Shown here: piece by piece, positions 17,227 through 26,014 of the stretch
Position numbering within the stretch: the first letter of the stretch is position 1
Layout of the letters: the number at the start of each line of letters is the position of its first letter
NCBI GenBank assembly: GCA_934726455.1
Contig: CAKVDS010000003.1
Location: 24,255-88,254 of the forward strand
DNA: 64,000 nucleotides
Direction of reading: 5' to 3'
DNA from: an uncultured Bacteroidales bacterium
GTDB lineage: Bacteria; Bacteroidota; Bacteroidia; Bacteroidales; UBA932
The notes under the pieces: model-generated
Told to the model about the DNA's origin: nothing
The model's database searches: none
The model's input: the letters and a program-made list of their open reading frames with translations, nothing else
Program-made: the position numbers and the translations under genes

Positions 17227-18549
17227 TCAAAACACCATGTCCCGCCCTTTGTAGAAGTCAAGCAGGCGCGTCTGGAAAAGACACTCGTAACGGGCCTGGA
17301 GAAACTCCGACTTGGCCTTGAGATATGAGTTTTTGGCATCGTTGTAGTCGGTGATGCCGGCCTTGCCTGCGAGGTACTTCTGTTCCGTCATCTCATAATA
17401 CTGCCCGGCGCTCAATGAAGACTCCCGGCTGCTGGCGTAACGGGACTGCGATGTGAGAGCATTGTAATAGGCCTGCTGTATCTCTTTATAGAGGCTCTTC
17501 TTGGCGCTCTCAAGTTGAAGAACGGAATTCTCGCGGTTAAGTTCCGCATTGCGCACCGCGTTGCGGGTCGAAAAACGGGAGAAAATAGGGACATTGAGGG
17601 ACAGTCCGACATACTGGCTGAAGTTGTTGCGCAGCTGTTCCCCGAAAGACGGAGAAGAAATCTTGGAAGTCGTGTAGTAGTTCGTGCCTATGCCTCCGCT
17701 GAGCGAGAGAGTGGGCAGATATGCTCCTTTTGCTTTCGCGACACTGACATCGGCAGCCTCGACCTTTATGGAAGCCGAGAGCACGGCAGGTCGGATTCCG
17801 ACAGCGATGCCGTATATTTCTTCAGGATCTGCAAGCAGCTGCGGTTCAAACGCCTCCACCTCCGGGCGCACCACATCGAACCCTTCTGGAGAGGGGAGTT
17901 CAAGAAGCTGGGTCAAGTCAAGTTTGGAAAGCATCAGGTTGCCCCGGGCCTGCGTCAGCGACAACTCACTCTGGGCGAGGGTGGCTTTCTGGGCCGCCAC
18001 CTCGGCATCGCTCGCCTTGCCCGCGTCACGCCGGGCCTGCACCTGCTCCAGAAGAGAAGCATCATGGGCCACCTGATACTCGGCCACTTCAAGGATTTCC
18101 TGATTGTAGAGAATCTGGGCATAAGCCTGGGCCACCGCGACCCTTATGTCATCGCGGGCTTTCTCAAGATCCGCAGTGGCCGATGAGAGGTCAAGTTTGC
18201 CGAGTTTGATACCGTTCACTATATCAAGGCCCTGGAATATAGGCATTTCCCCGCCTATGCTGAACGATGTCGAACTCGTATTGGAATTGGTATAGGTGTT
18301 TTCGGACGTAAGTCCGCGCCCGAAAGAGAAGTTCTCCGAAGCGGAAGCGCTGACGCCGGGAAGCATACGGCCCTTTGCCGTGTTGAGATCCACTTCGCGC
18401 TGCGAGACGGCAATGCTGCTCTGCTGCACGGATATGTTGTGTTCAAGCGCATAATCTATGCACTCGGCAAGACTCCACGGCGATGTCTGTGATGCCGCCG
18501 GCAGGCCGGCACAGACAACTGCCACTGCTGCTGAGACTATTTTCTTCAT
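17227..18549 (-). CDS. TolC-family outer membrane efflux protein
   Basis: The 440-residue protein has a signal peptide ending near PAASQT and the duplicated long helical segments of TolC/OEP proteins: WSLAECIDYALEHNISVQQ at the mature N-terminus, QVQARRDAGKASDAEVAAQKATLAQSE in the first repeat and EQKYLAGKAGITDYNDAKNSYLKAK in the second. It would form the trimeric outer membrane duct of a tripartite exporter. It is the last gene of the operon ATPase, permease, permease, adaptor, TolC, with only 2 bases between it and the adaptor. Confidence 0.93.
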   Translation of the reverse strand: MKKIVSAAVAVVCAGLPAASQTSPWSLAECIDYALEHNISVQQSSIAVSQREVDLNTAKGRMLPGVSASASENFSFGRGLTSENTYTNSNTSSTSFSIGGEMPIFQGLDIVNGIKLGKLDLSSATADLEKARDDIRVAVAQAYAQILYNQEILEVAEYQVAHDASLLEQVQARRDAGKASDAEVAAQKATLAQSELSLTQARGNLMLSKLDLTQLLELPSPEGFDVVRPEVEAFEPQLLADPEEIYGIAVGIRPAVLSASIKVEAADVSVAKAKGAYLPTLSLSGGIGTNYYTTSKISSPSFGEQLRNNFSQYVGLSLNVPIFSRFSTRNAVRNAELNRENSVLQLESAKKSLYKEIQQAYYNALTSQSRYASSRESSLSAGQYYEMTEQKYLAGKAGITDYNDAKNSYLKAKSEFLQARYECLFQTRLLDFYKGRDMVF

Positions 18550-18551
18550 GG

Positions 18552-19646
18552 CTACTCGTTTTTGAGGATCTTCGGGCCGCGTACCTTGTCACCGGCTTTC
18601 AACCCGGATTTGATCTCTATATTGACTCCATCGCTGAGCCCGACACTTACCGGAGTGCGTACAAACTCCTGCGGTGCTGTGAGTTTGTAGACAAAACAAC
18701 TGTCTCCCTCAAACACGAGACTGCTCTCAGGCACGCTCACCACGGCTTCCGCTTCCTGGAGGACAACCTCGGCGTTGGCGCTGTAGCCGGAGCGGATTCT
18801 ATAGTGCCCGTCCGTCTTGACGGCGGCCTTGATCTCGAACTGGTTGGTGCCGTTGTTCTCTACGGCTTTCGGGGATATGTACTCCAGAACAGCCTCGGTG
18901 CTGAAGCCGGGCAGAGCACCGATTGTTATCAATATGTCCATCCCCTCGGTGAGCGAACCGACCTCGGTCTCGTCTATGTTGCCATCGAAGATGAGGTCGG
19001 ACATGTCGGCGACCGTGGCCACGGTGGTGCCGTCGTTCATTGTGTTGGCCTGGATGACGGAGTTGCCGACCTTGACGGGTATGTCCAGGATGAGGCCGCT
19101 GATGGTGGACCTGACGAGAGTGGAGCTTCCCGTGGCATTGGTGGAGGAGACACCGTCGCGTATGACTTCAAGAGCATCCTGCGCTGCTGCCCGCTCCTCC
19201 TTAGCCTGGTTGTAGGACTGGACGACTTTCTCATACTCGTCAGCACTTACCAGATTCTTGTCATACAGGGTCTTCTCCCTCTCGAAGTCTGTCTTGGCCT
19301 GCGCCAGGTTGAGTTCGGCAAGTCTCACCCTCGACTCGGCGGAGCTGAGGGATGACATGTCAGGAATCACCTTGAGCCGGGCGATGATCTCGTTTTCCTT
19401 GACCATCTGGCCCGCTTCCTTGTAGAGTTCGGAGATGATGCCGTTGATCTGAGGCTTGATGTTGACTTCATTGCGCGGCTCGATCTTGCCCGTCACGACC
19501 GTGGAGCGCCGTATGTCCATGGTTTTGGCTTCCAATTCCTGGTACAAGGTGATCTCGGGACGTGATTTCTTGAAAAGGAACACGAATGTCCCCGCCACGA
19601 TCAGGCCGGCTATAGCCAGAAAGATGTACTTGACTGCCTTTTTCAT
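18552..19646 (-). CDS. Periplasmic adaptor subunit (MacA/HlyD family)
   Basis: The 364-residue protein has a single N-terminal membrane segment (about 6-26), a biotinyl-lipoyl-like half motif (GKIEPRNEVNIKPQINGIISELYKEAGQMVKENE), a coiled-coil hairpin rich in Ala/Glu/Lys (about 100-175), the returning lipoyl half (STISGLILDIPVKVGNSV) and beta-barrel and membrane-proximal domains. This is the membrane-fusion protein that connects an ABC or RND pump to TolC. Its place between MacB-type permeases and TolC indicates a MacA-like role. Confidence 0.93.
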   Translation of the reverse strand: MKKAVKYIFLAIAGLIVAGTFVFLFKKSRPEITLYQELEAKTMDIRRSTVVTGKIEPRNEVNIKPQINGIISELYKEAGQMVKENEIIARLKVIPDMSSLSSAESRVRLAELNLAQAKTDFEREKTLYDKNLVSADEYEKVVQSYNQAKEERAAAQDALEVIRDGVSSTNATGSSTLVRSTISGLILDIPVKVGNSVIQANTMNDGTTVATVADMSDLIFDGNIDETEVGSLTEGMDILITIGALPGFSTEAVLEYISPKAVENNGTNQFEIKAAVKTDGHYRIRSGYSANAEVVLQEAEAVVSVPESSLVFEGDSCFVYKLTAPQEFVRTPVSVGLSDGVNIEIKSGLKAGDKVRGPKILKNE

Positions 19647-19656
19647 ATCTGTTTGA

Positions 19657-20889
19657 TTATTCGTCTCTCATTGCATCCACAGGTTTTATCTTCATCGCGC
19701 GGGATGCTGGCGCGAGGCCGGCGAGTACTCCGAGAAAAGTCAGCATGACCACAGCCACCACCGCTGTCCAGAAACCTATCTGGAAGACGGCCTGATGTGA
19801 AGTCATGGCTTCCAGAAGGCTGAGCATTAGCACAGAGAACACTAATCCCGATATGCCCGATGCCATGGTAAGCGAGATGCTCTCCATTATGATCTGCGAC
19901 AATATGTCGGACGGGGTGGCCCCGATAGCTCGCCGTATGCCTATCTCGGTCGTGCGCTCGCGGACCGTCACCATCATGATGTTGCTCACTCCGATGGCGC
20001 CGGCAAGGATAGTCCCCAACCCCACAAGCAGAATCAGGAAGTTCACTCCCCGGAAAAGGTTGTCCATCAAAGAGAACATCTCCTCGGTATTAAGCACGAA
20101 TAGGGCTTGCTTGTCGGCCGGGTTGAACTTATGGTAGCGGGCCGTCACCTCCCTCAAGGCCGGCTCAATCTCCGACATTCTCACCCCTGAACGGCCTGTA
20201 ACGCAAATCAAGTCAACGAAGTTGCCTCTGTGGTAGAGTTTCTGCACCACGCTGAAAGGGAGGATGATCGCGCTGTCGGAGTTGCCATTGATGCTGATGC
20301 TGCCGGAGTTGTAATCCACGCCTACCACAGTGAACCAGACCTGCCCGATCTTGATCCTCTTCCCGCAAGGGTCTCCGCCTTCCGGGAAAAGGGACGTATA
20401 TACCCGTTTGCCTATCACGCACACCTTGCGCTCCTGGAGAACATCCGTCTCGTTGATATATCGGCCGTATTTTATCTTAGGCGTCTCTATCCCGGCATAT
20501 TCGGAGTTCACGCCTTTGATGTTGGCGCTAAAGCTGTTGGCGTCATGCAGAGCGGTCTGCCCCCACTGCGACACGACTGGGGTCACGATGTCCAGCTCCG
20601 GGACGAGGGCACGCAGGCGGAAGACATCATCCTGAGTGAACCACCATGCCCGCCCCTGCTTGAAGCCGAGATACGGCTTAGTGGTCTTGGAGGGCCAAAG
20701 AACCGTGGTGTTGGTAGCAAAGCCCTCGAAATTTTTGGAGAGCATCTGCTTCATACCCTGTCCTCCCCCGGCGAGGAACAGCAGCATGAAAATACCCCAG
20801 AACACCCCGAAGCCGGTCAAGAGGCTGCGGCTCTTGTTGCGGGTAAGGGAGTCGGATATCTCCTTGAATGTGTCTGCGTCGAATCTCAT
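19657..20889 (-). CDS. MacB-type ABC transporter permease (FtsX family)
   Basis: The 410-residue protein has the MacB permease plan: one N-terminal membrane helix (about 20-42), a large periplasmic domain (about 45-275) and three C-terminal helices with the FtsX signature VGLGTILAGAIGVSNIMMVTVRERTTEIGIRRAIGATP (read in pieces around residues 285-325). It ends in LAPASRAMKIKPVDAMRDE. It pairs with the next permease (20886-22148) to form the membrane part of a mechanotransmission-type exporter. Its start overlaps the upstream permease stop (ATGA). Confidence 0.92.
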   Translation of the reverse strand: MRFDADTFKEISDSLTRNKSRSLLTGFGVFWGIFMLLFLAGGGQGMKQMLSKNFEGFATNTTVLWPSKTTKPYLGFKQGRAWWFTQDDVFRLRALVPELDIVTPVVSQWGQTALHDANSFSANIKGVNSEYAGIETPKIKYGRYINETDVLQERKVCVIGKRVYTSLFPEGGDPCGKRIKIGQVWFTVVGVDYNSGSISINGNSDSAIILPFSVVQKLYHRGNFVDLICVTGRSGVRMSEIEPALREVTARYHKFNPADKQALFVLNTEEMFSLMDNLFRGVNFLILLVGLGTILAGAIGVSNIMMVTVRERTTEIGIRRAIGATPSDILSQIIMESISLTMASGISGLVFSVLMLSLLEAMTSHQAVFQIGFWTAVVAVVMLTFLGVLAGLAPASRAMKIKPVDAMRDE

Positions 20890-22148
20890 TCTGCCCTGAG
20901 TGCTTCAATCGGTCTGACATTGGCGGCCCTGCGCGCAGGAGCAAGTCCGGCAAGAGTGCCCGCTATGATGAGCAGGAGCGTGGCCTGCAAGGCGACATCC
21001 ACCCCGACCGTGGGGTTGACGAACATGGCTATCTGCTGCCCCATGACTGATGCGGAGGCCTGCCCCACCGTCTTGTCGAGGACCTCACAGGCCACAAGCC
21101 CGAGCACCATCCCTATATATCCGAAAAACGCCGTTATGGCCACGCTCTCCGCCACTATAAGTTTCATTATGCTCCAAGGACGGGCCCCGATGGCCTTGCG
21201 GATGCCGAACTCGTGAGTCCGCTCCTTGACGGTGATGAGCATTATATTGCTGACACCGACCATCCCGCTGAGCAGGGTGAAAAGTCCTATCACCCATAGG
21301 GCTATACGGATGATATGCCCACCTTTCTCCATCTGGAGACTCTCCGTAAATCGGTTCCATATCCAGATTGCGCTGTCGTCATCAGGGGCGGCCCCATGCC
21401 CGAGGTTGACAGCGGCCTTGTAGGATTTCTCGAATTCCTCATTCTCCTCCTCGGTGTTAAGCCCGTGGAAGGTGAACGTCAGATCATCAATCTTGTTACC
21501 CTTGGAGAAAATAGTCCTGACCGTGGAAAACGGAGCGTAGAAACGATTGGACCCGTCCATCATGTCGGCCTTGCTGATGCCCACGACCAGAAAAGAAAAG
21601 CCGTTTATTGTAACCCGCTTGCCGACAAGTCCTTCTGACGGCTTTCCTTCAAGCAGGTCTTCGGCACGGTCTTGAGGAATCACGACCACCTTGCGCCTGT
21701 CCCGGATATCTTTCTCGTTGATGAAACGTCCATGGAGAATCTCGATTTTGTCCATGTCCTGACGCTCCGGATAATCACCCTCTATCGTGCCGGAAAATGA
21801 ATTTGCCCCACAGACGACCGTAACCGATGAGGACACCGTAGCCGTCACCTCGTCAACATGGTCCCGAAACATGACACCTTCAGTGATGTCAATGTCCCTC
21901 TCGTCCAGCTCAATGTTCCGGCCGGCCTTCAAGCCTCCATACGGCTTTGATGTCCAGCCGCCGCCGATCTGCATGGTGTTCACATTGATACCGGCGCTCC
22001 CGGCCATGAAGGAGTTGAGCAGCCCGTTGCCCGACCCGAGAAGCACGATAAGCATAAAGATGCCCCACGCCACGGCAAAGCCTGTCAAGCAGGTGCGCAG
22101 TTTGTTGCGGCGCACGCTTTCCCATATTTCGATGAAGATGTCTCTCAT
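20886..22148 (-). CDS. MacB-type ABC transporter permease (FtsX family)
   Basis: This 420-residue permease has the same plan as its neighbour: N-terminal helix after the RRNKLRTCLTGFAVAWG segment, periplasmic domain, and C-terminal FtsX domain with SGMVGVSNIMLITVKERTHE and GIRKAIGARPWSI. It ends LAPARRAANVRPIEALRAE. The two permeases are about equally long but diverged, suggesting an obligate heterodimer sharing one ATPase. It overlaps the ATPase gene by four bases. Confidence 0.92.
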   Translation of the reverse strand: MRDIFIEIWESVRRNKLRTCLTGFAVAWGIFMLIVLLGSGNGLLNSFMAGSAGINVNTMQIGGGWTSKPYGGLKAGRNIELDERDIDITEGVMFRDHVDEVTATVSSSVTVVCGANSFSGTIEGDYPERQDMDKIEILHGRFINEKDIRDRRKVVVIPQDRAEDLLEGKPSEGLVGKRVTINGFSFLVVGISKADMMDGSNRFYAPFSTVRTIFSKGNKIDDLTFTFHGLNTEEENEEFEKSYKAAVNLGHGAAPDDDSAIWIWNRFTESLQMEKGGHIIRIALWVIGLFTLLSGMVGVSNIMLITVKERTHEFGIRKAIGARPWSIMKLIVAESVAITAFFGYIGMVLGLVACEVLDKTVGQASASVMGQQIAMFVNPTVGVDVALQATLLLIIAGTLAGLAPARRAANVRPIEALRAE

Positions 22149-22867
22149 TTCATTATGGTGCCTGCGCCGAAAACTGAAGCGTGATGCTCCCTGTTATCCT
22201 CAATCTTCCCTATTATGCCGTCCTTGATATGCACTATCTTGTCCGTGCAGTTGGCCACGCCGCTTTCATGCGTCACCACTATGATTGTGACCCCATTCTC
22301 CCGGTTGAGCCTGCCGAGAAGCTCCATCACTTCTTCAGAAGTCCTGGAATCCAGCGCCCCGGTCGGCTCATCGGCGAGTATTATCCGCGGATTTGTTATC
22401 AGCGCACGAGCTATGGCGACTCTCTGCTTCTGACCGCCGGACATCTCATTGGGATAGTGAGAGGCCCAGTCGGCGATGCCCAGACGCGAAAGATATTCCA
22501 TGGCGCGCTCGTGACGCACCTTGCGGCTGACCCCCTGATAGAATAGCGGAAGTTCGACGTTCTCTACCGCCGTCTTGAAACTTATCAGATTGAACGACTG
22601 GAAGATGAAACCGATAAGGCGGTTGCGGTAATCCGCCGCCTGCCTCTCGGAGAGGTCCTTGATGAGCCGTCCGTCGATGCGGTATTCCCCGCTGTCGTAG
22701 TTGTCCAGGATGCCGAGGATATTGAGAAGGGTGGACTTGCCGGAACCCGAAGCCCCCATTATCGAGACGAACTCCCCCTCCTCCACGCAAAGGTCTATTC
22801 CCTTGAGCACATGGAGAGGTTGCCCGTTGTTGTAGGTCTTATTGACATCCTTGACTTCTATAAGCAT
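22145..22867 (-). CDS. ABC transporter ATP-binding protein (MacB/LolD family)
   Basis: The 240-residue ATPase has Walker A GASGSGKST (about residues 38-46), Q-loop in GFIFQSFNLI, signature MSGGQKQRVAIARAL, Walker B IILADEPTGALDS and H-loop VVTHES. This is the MacB/LolD/FtsE subgroup with stand-alone ATPase. It is the first gene of the five-gene efflux operon and has a good promoter 33 bases upstream. The exported substrate (drug, peptide, lipid or siderophore) cannot be inferred. Confidence 0.94.
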   Translation of the reverse strand: MLIEVKDVNKTYNNGQPLHVLKGIDLCVEEGEFVSIMGASGSGKSTLLNILGILDNYDSGEYRIDGRLIKDLSERQAADYRNRLIGFIFQSFNLISFKTAVENVELPLFYQGVSRKVRHERAMEYLSRLGIADWASHYPNEMSGGQKQRVAIARALITNPRIILADEPTGALDSRTSEEVMELLGRLNRENGVTIIVVTHESGVANCTDKIVHIKDGIIGKIEDNREHHASVFGAGTIMK

Positions 22868-22899
22868 CTTTTACTGTGTTCTATTGCACTAATACACCG

Positions 22900-22930
22900 C
22901 AAAGATATTTAAAAAATCTGTTTTGTCAAA
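22900..22930 (-). promoter_or_regulatory. Promoter of the MacAB-TolC-like efflux operon
   Basis: On the minus strand TTTG (22927-22930), 19 bases and TATCTTTG (22900-22907) match the Bacteroidota TTTG-N19-TAnnTTTG pattern exactly. The predicted leader is about 25-30 bases. Confidence 0.65.
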
Positions 22931-22970
22931 TTTCTACGGATTTTTTGCGAGGCCAAGCGGTATTTTCAAA

Positions 22971-23017
22971 GAATCTCAGCCAAAACAGATGAAAATATCG
23001 CATTTTGGCTGAGATTC
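22971..23017. terminator. Perfect 15-bp inverted repeat between queH and the efflux operon
   Basis: GAATCTCAGCCAAAA (22971-22985) and its exact complement (23003-23017) enclose 17 bases. It lies 34 bases after the queH stop and upstream of the efflux promoter, so it could terminate the queH transcript on the minus strand (followed there by TTTGAAAAT, only a weak T run). An operator role for the efflux promoter is the alternative. Confidence 0.5.
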
Positions 23018-23050
23018 ACACGTATTCATCTTACGCAAACAGCGACAATC

Positions 23051-23710
23051 CTACTCCGGTGCGGACCCGGTCTCCGGCACAATCGGTGCAGCCTGTTCGA
23101 CGGTCTTCTTTGCTGCAGCCTCACAATGGCGGGAGAATTCACAGCCGCAGAACGTCTGATTGTAAAAACCCTGCTCACGGATTATCTCGCCACGACGTAT
23201 CTGCAAACCGCCCTTACGCCAATTCTGGGTCCACCATACGATAGGCTTCGCATCAGGGAAAGCACTGTTGACCAGACTGCATGCCCACTCCCCGGCTGCG
23301 CTGACCTGATCAAGATTTTTCCACCTGGAAGAGGAAAGTGAGGACGTCACCACGTGTATGTCGTGCGCGGAAGCCCAGGCTGCCGCCCGGAAAAGCCGGA
23401 ACCTGAAACATTTGACACACCTCGGCCCACGCTCCGGGGCCTTCTCGAGACCTGTGGCGACACCCTTCAGCCAAGCGTCATGATCGTATACGTCATCTAC
23501 GGCCTCGACACCAAGGGAATCACAGTACCTGTGCAGTTCTTCCCGGCGATGTTCGTATTCATCTTGCGGAAAGATGTTTGAATTGCTGAAAAAAACAATC
23601 GGAGTGATGCCATTTGCAAGCATGCATTCAATTATCGCACCGCTGCATGGTGCACAACATGAATGAAGAAGCACCTTGTCCGCTTCTCCCGGGACTGTCA
23701 GCTGAAGCAT
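23051..23710 (-). CDS. queH: Epoxyqueuosine reductase QueH
   Basis: The 219-residue protein is of the QueH (former DUF208) family: LLHSCCAPCSGA at the N-terminus (Cys18, Cys19, Cys22), SNSNIFPQDEYEHRREEL, ERGPRCVKCFRFRL in the middle and GFYNQTFCGCEFS plus a further Cys near the end. QueH reduces epoxyqueuosine in tRNA to queuosine using a [4Fe-4S] cluster and a second metal site. Its ATG overlaps the stop of the hemerythrin-LuxR gene by one base (TAATG), so the two are one operon. The other queuosine genes of the window, queF and yhhQ, are 33 kb away behind a riboswitch-like structure. Confidence 0.92.
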   Translation of the reverse strand: MLQLTVPGEADKVLLHSCCAPCSGAIIECMLANGITPIVFFSNSNIFPQDEYEHRREELHRYCDSLGVEAVDDVYDHDAWLKGVATGLEKAPERGPRCVKCFRFRLFRAAAWASAHDIHVVTSSLSSSRWKNLDQVSAAGEWACSLVNSAFPDAKPIVWWTQNWRKGGLQIRRGEIIREQGFYNQTFCGCEFSRHCEAAAKKTVEQAAPIVPETGSAPE

Positions 23711-24657
23711 TATTCGATGGATTTTATATCTATAAGGTTATTAAGTATCGCATAGACCGTCAGGCCCGCCACGGTCTTGATGCCCGTCTTGCGGCTGATG
23801 TTCTTGCGATGGGAAATGACTGTATTGACTGATATGTTGTGTTTGTCGGCTATCTCCTTGTTGATGAGCCCGCTCGCCACACTCACCAGAATCTCTTTCT
23901 CCCGTTCTGAAAGTTCGACCTGCCCGTCTTCGGTCTGCTGCTCCTGATCTTTTTCAGGACGTGAGAGCATGGGATTCTCAAGCAGACGTGCCAACGGAAC
24001 CAGAATGTTATCCTCTATATACGTATGGGAACGCAAATCGTTCTGAAGGGCAAAGAGGTAGATAAGAAGCGCTATCCTCTTGTCATCATCGCACTCGTGA
24101 GGAAGGGACTTCATCACCAGATTCTTGAGGTCGGAGAGTTTCTCGTCGATATTGGAATGATTCTCCTCAAATCGGTCGATGCTGAACGACGGGTCATGCC
24201 TGCCGAGCATCAAGTTCTGCACATACGGGATCACCGCACCCTCCTCATATTCAAAGTGGATCTTGAGTTCTGACTTGTACTGCTGGAAGAAGTTCCATAT
24301 CACCTGCTGCCTGTCTTTCTGGCATGGGGCAATCATGGCTTCAATGGAAGCAGCCATGTTCTCCAATGCTTTCTTGAGATAATAGTCGTGCGAGCAGTGC
24401 AGATACCGCAGCACATCCGCGACACTGCAACGGCGCAAATCCTCCGAAGACGGGACGTAGTCAGGAGACGAATACACCCTGCATATCATGATGACAGTGC
24501 GGGCATCGAGACCATGCTGGACACAGATTTCAGAGACGGTCCTTTCCCCGAAACTGCCGACTATGCCGAGGCGGGAAAGAACCATAAGCAGGCCCGGGTT
24601 GGACTCCACGAGCTCTGACGCTTTCATATTGACGGAAAATGAATCCATACTCGACAC
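23710..24657 (-). CDS. RIC-like hemerythrin domain fused to LuxR-type helix-turn-helix
   Basis: The 315-residue protein (GTG start; an ATG 9 bases later is possible) has three parts. Residues 12-60 resemble the ScdA/DUF542 N-terminal domain of RIC (YtfE) proteins but lack its Cys pair. Residues 85-230 are a hemerythrin HHE domain with the full likely di-iron ligand set: His90, His134 and Glu138 (HFEYE), His167, His211 and Glu215 (HTYIE). Residues 248-310 are a LuxR/GerE DNA-binding domain (LSEREKEILVSVASGLINKEIA, read in two parts, then SVNTVISHRKNI). I infer an oxygen-, NO- or iron-responsive transcription factor. It is co-transcribed with queH. A TATATTTG box overlaps its start region. Confidence 0.87.
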   Translation of the reverse strand: MSSMDSFSVNMKASELVESNPGLLMVLSRLGIVGSFGERTVSEICVQHGLDARTVIMICRVYSSPDYVPSSEDLRRCSVADVLRYLHCSHDYYLKKALENMAASIEAMIAPCQKDRQQVIWNFFQQYKSELKIHFEYEEGAVIPYVQNLMLGRHDPSFSIDRFEENHSNIDEKLSDLKNLVMKSLPHECDDDKRIALLIYLFALQNDLRSHTYIEDNILVPLARLLENPMLSRPEKDQEQQTEDGQVELSEREKEILVSVASGLINKEIADKHNISVNTVISHRKNISRKTGIKTVAGLTVYAILNNLIDIKSIE

Positions 24658-24668
24658 AAATATAACAA

Positions 24669-24706
24669 TCCCGCAGCAAAAAGAAAAAATTTCTTACTCT
24701 GCGGGA
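24669..24706 (-). terminator. Hairpin after the propeller lipoprotein gene
   Basis: TCCCGCAG / CTGCGGGA (24669-24676 and 24699-24706) enclose an inner AAGAAA/TTTCTT stem. It lies between the lipoprotein stop (24735) and the regulator start; the T run is inside the stem rather than after it, so termination is uncertain. Confidence 0.4.
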
Positions 24707-24734
24707 CTGTTCACGATGTCACGGACCAGGCCGG

Positions 24735-25766
24735 TCAAGACAAGTCATAGACGAGAATCCGGCTGTCGGGCCAGCTGCTGAGGCCATACAGCACATTTCC
24801 GTCAACCGCTATCGACATCACGCTATCACTTAGCAAAATGTGCCGCTTCGGCTTGCCGTCCCAACCATAGACTATCAGATGATTGCACTCGTAGTTCGGA
24901 GAGTCTGCATTGTCGAACGGCTTCCCGGAATACAGCAGGTAAACATTGTCCCTGTCCGAGGCTGGAGAACGGAAACAGCTTTTGCTGCTTTTAGAAAAAG
25001 CTGTAAGCCCATCGCCGCGGACAATCTCAGGCGGATCAAACTCATATCGGCGGTATTCACTGAGTATGCCACCATCATCCAATGATGCAAAGGACAACGC
25101 GGCGGCATGGGATGTCGCGCAGCACACCTTGTCCCCGTCCGGGCTGACAGTAATGTGCGAGGAGACAAGAAACGAGAAATACCTGCTTTCATCCATTTCA
25201 TCCAACTCCTTATATTGTGGAGGGCCCACAAACGAGAGGACTTGCCCTTCTCTGCCGAGAGAAGCATACCAGACATCTTTACGTCCGGCTACGGTAGCAA
25301 TCATCCCGTTACGGGAACTGACGATTTTCGCCGGAAATGAAAAGCTGTCCACGAAGCGGCCAATGGTATCCATACAGGCCTTGCCCTCCCGCATTGATTT
25401 CTGAAGGTCGATATAAACAAGTGTCTTTGAAGATGACGGATCATATAATGTGACCCCGTCAAGATAAGGAGCCATCATTGCTCCCACCATCTCCCCGGGG
25501 CCGCGGCCTTTTGAGACAAGCTCAAGATGCTCACCTGTATTTTCATCTATGATAATCAAATGTTTGCTGCCACCATTGTCCGTAACGGCAAGGCAGTTCC
25601 CGCTTTTTGCGATACCCACCGGCTGGAGAATATCATAGGTGGCGAGGTCTATCGTCGATTTCGGCGTCAGATTCTCTTGCTTGAGGTTCAGCGAGGACAG
25701 ATAATCATTTTCGCGAGCACATCCAAAAAGAAAGACTGCCGCCGTGAATAGAAAGATAACTCGCAT
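24735..25766 (-). CDS. 6-bladed beta-propeller lipoprotein (BF3164-like)
   Basis: From the ATG at 25766 the product is 343 residues with a lipoprotein signal MRVIFLFTAAVFLFGC (Cys16). The body has repeating beta-blade segments such as GIAKSGNCLAVTDNGGSKHLIIID and the GRGPGEM motif common in the Bacteroidales 6-bladed propeller (TolB-like) lipoproteins, ending with NVLYGLSSWPDSRILVYDL. Function of this family is not defined; members are abundant in gut Bacteroidales. A longer frame to 26051 runs through the FeoB 3' end and is rejected. It has its own promoter-like sequence at 25791-25820. A related protein is at 52248-53210. Confidence 0.8.
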   Translation of the reverse strand: MRVIFLFTAAVFLFGCARENDYLSSLNLKQENLTPKSTIDLATYDILQPVGIAKSGNCLAVTDNGGSKHLIIIDENTGEHLELVSKGRGPGEMVGAMMAPYLDGVTLYDPSSSKTLVYIDLQKSMREGKACMDTIGRFVDSFSFPAKIVSSRNGMIATVAGRKDVWYASLGREGQVLSFVGPPQYKELDEMDESRYFSFLVSSHITVSPDGDKVCCATSHAAALSFASLDDGGILSEYRRYEFDPPEIVRGDGLTAFSKSSKSCFRSPASDRDNVYLLYSGKPFDNADSPNYECNHLIVYGWDGKPKRHILLSDSVMSIAVDGNVLYGLSSWPDSRILVYDLS

Positions 25767-25790
25767 GGTTTTGACTATATGGTTTGTCCA

Positions 25791-25820
25791 CAAATATAGG
25801 AAATATTTCACGACATCAAA
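25791..25820 (-). promoter_or_regulatory. Candidate promoter of the propeller lipoprotein gene
   Basis: On the minus strand TTTG (25817-25820), 18 bases and TATATTTG (25791-25798) precede the ATG at 25766 by about 25 bases. Confidence 0.45.
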
Positions 25821-25840
25821 ACCGCAGCCAACTTCCCGTC

Positions 25841-26014
25841 TCAGCCCCGCCCGTCTTTGCGGCGACAAAGGCCAGCCGCAGCACAGCCGCCGCAGGAGCC
25901 GCACCGTGAACTGCCGCAGCATCCGCCCCCGCGCCCCTTTCCCCTGAAGGTCCGGAGCGCGAGGAGGAGTGCCGCGAGCACCAATGCAAGTATGATTATA
26001 GAAGCGATGTTCAT
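25841..26014 (-). CDS. FeoB-associated Cys-rich membrane peptide
   Basis: This 57-residue peptide has one N-terminal membrane helix (MNIASIIILALVLAALLLAL), a basic stretch and a Cys/Gly cluster (CCGSSRCGSCGGC plus one later Cys). This is the plan of the FeoB-associated Cys-rich protein family. Its ATG overlaps the FeoB stop by four bases (ATGA), so it is translated with FeoB. The Cys cluster probably handles ferrous iron at the inner face of the FeoB pore, by analogy with FeoC-type accessory proteins; direct function is unproven. Confidence 0.85.
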   Translation of the reverse strand: MNIASIIILALVLAALLLALRTFRGKGRGGGCCGSSRCGSCGGCAAAGLCRRKDGRG

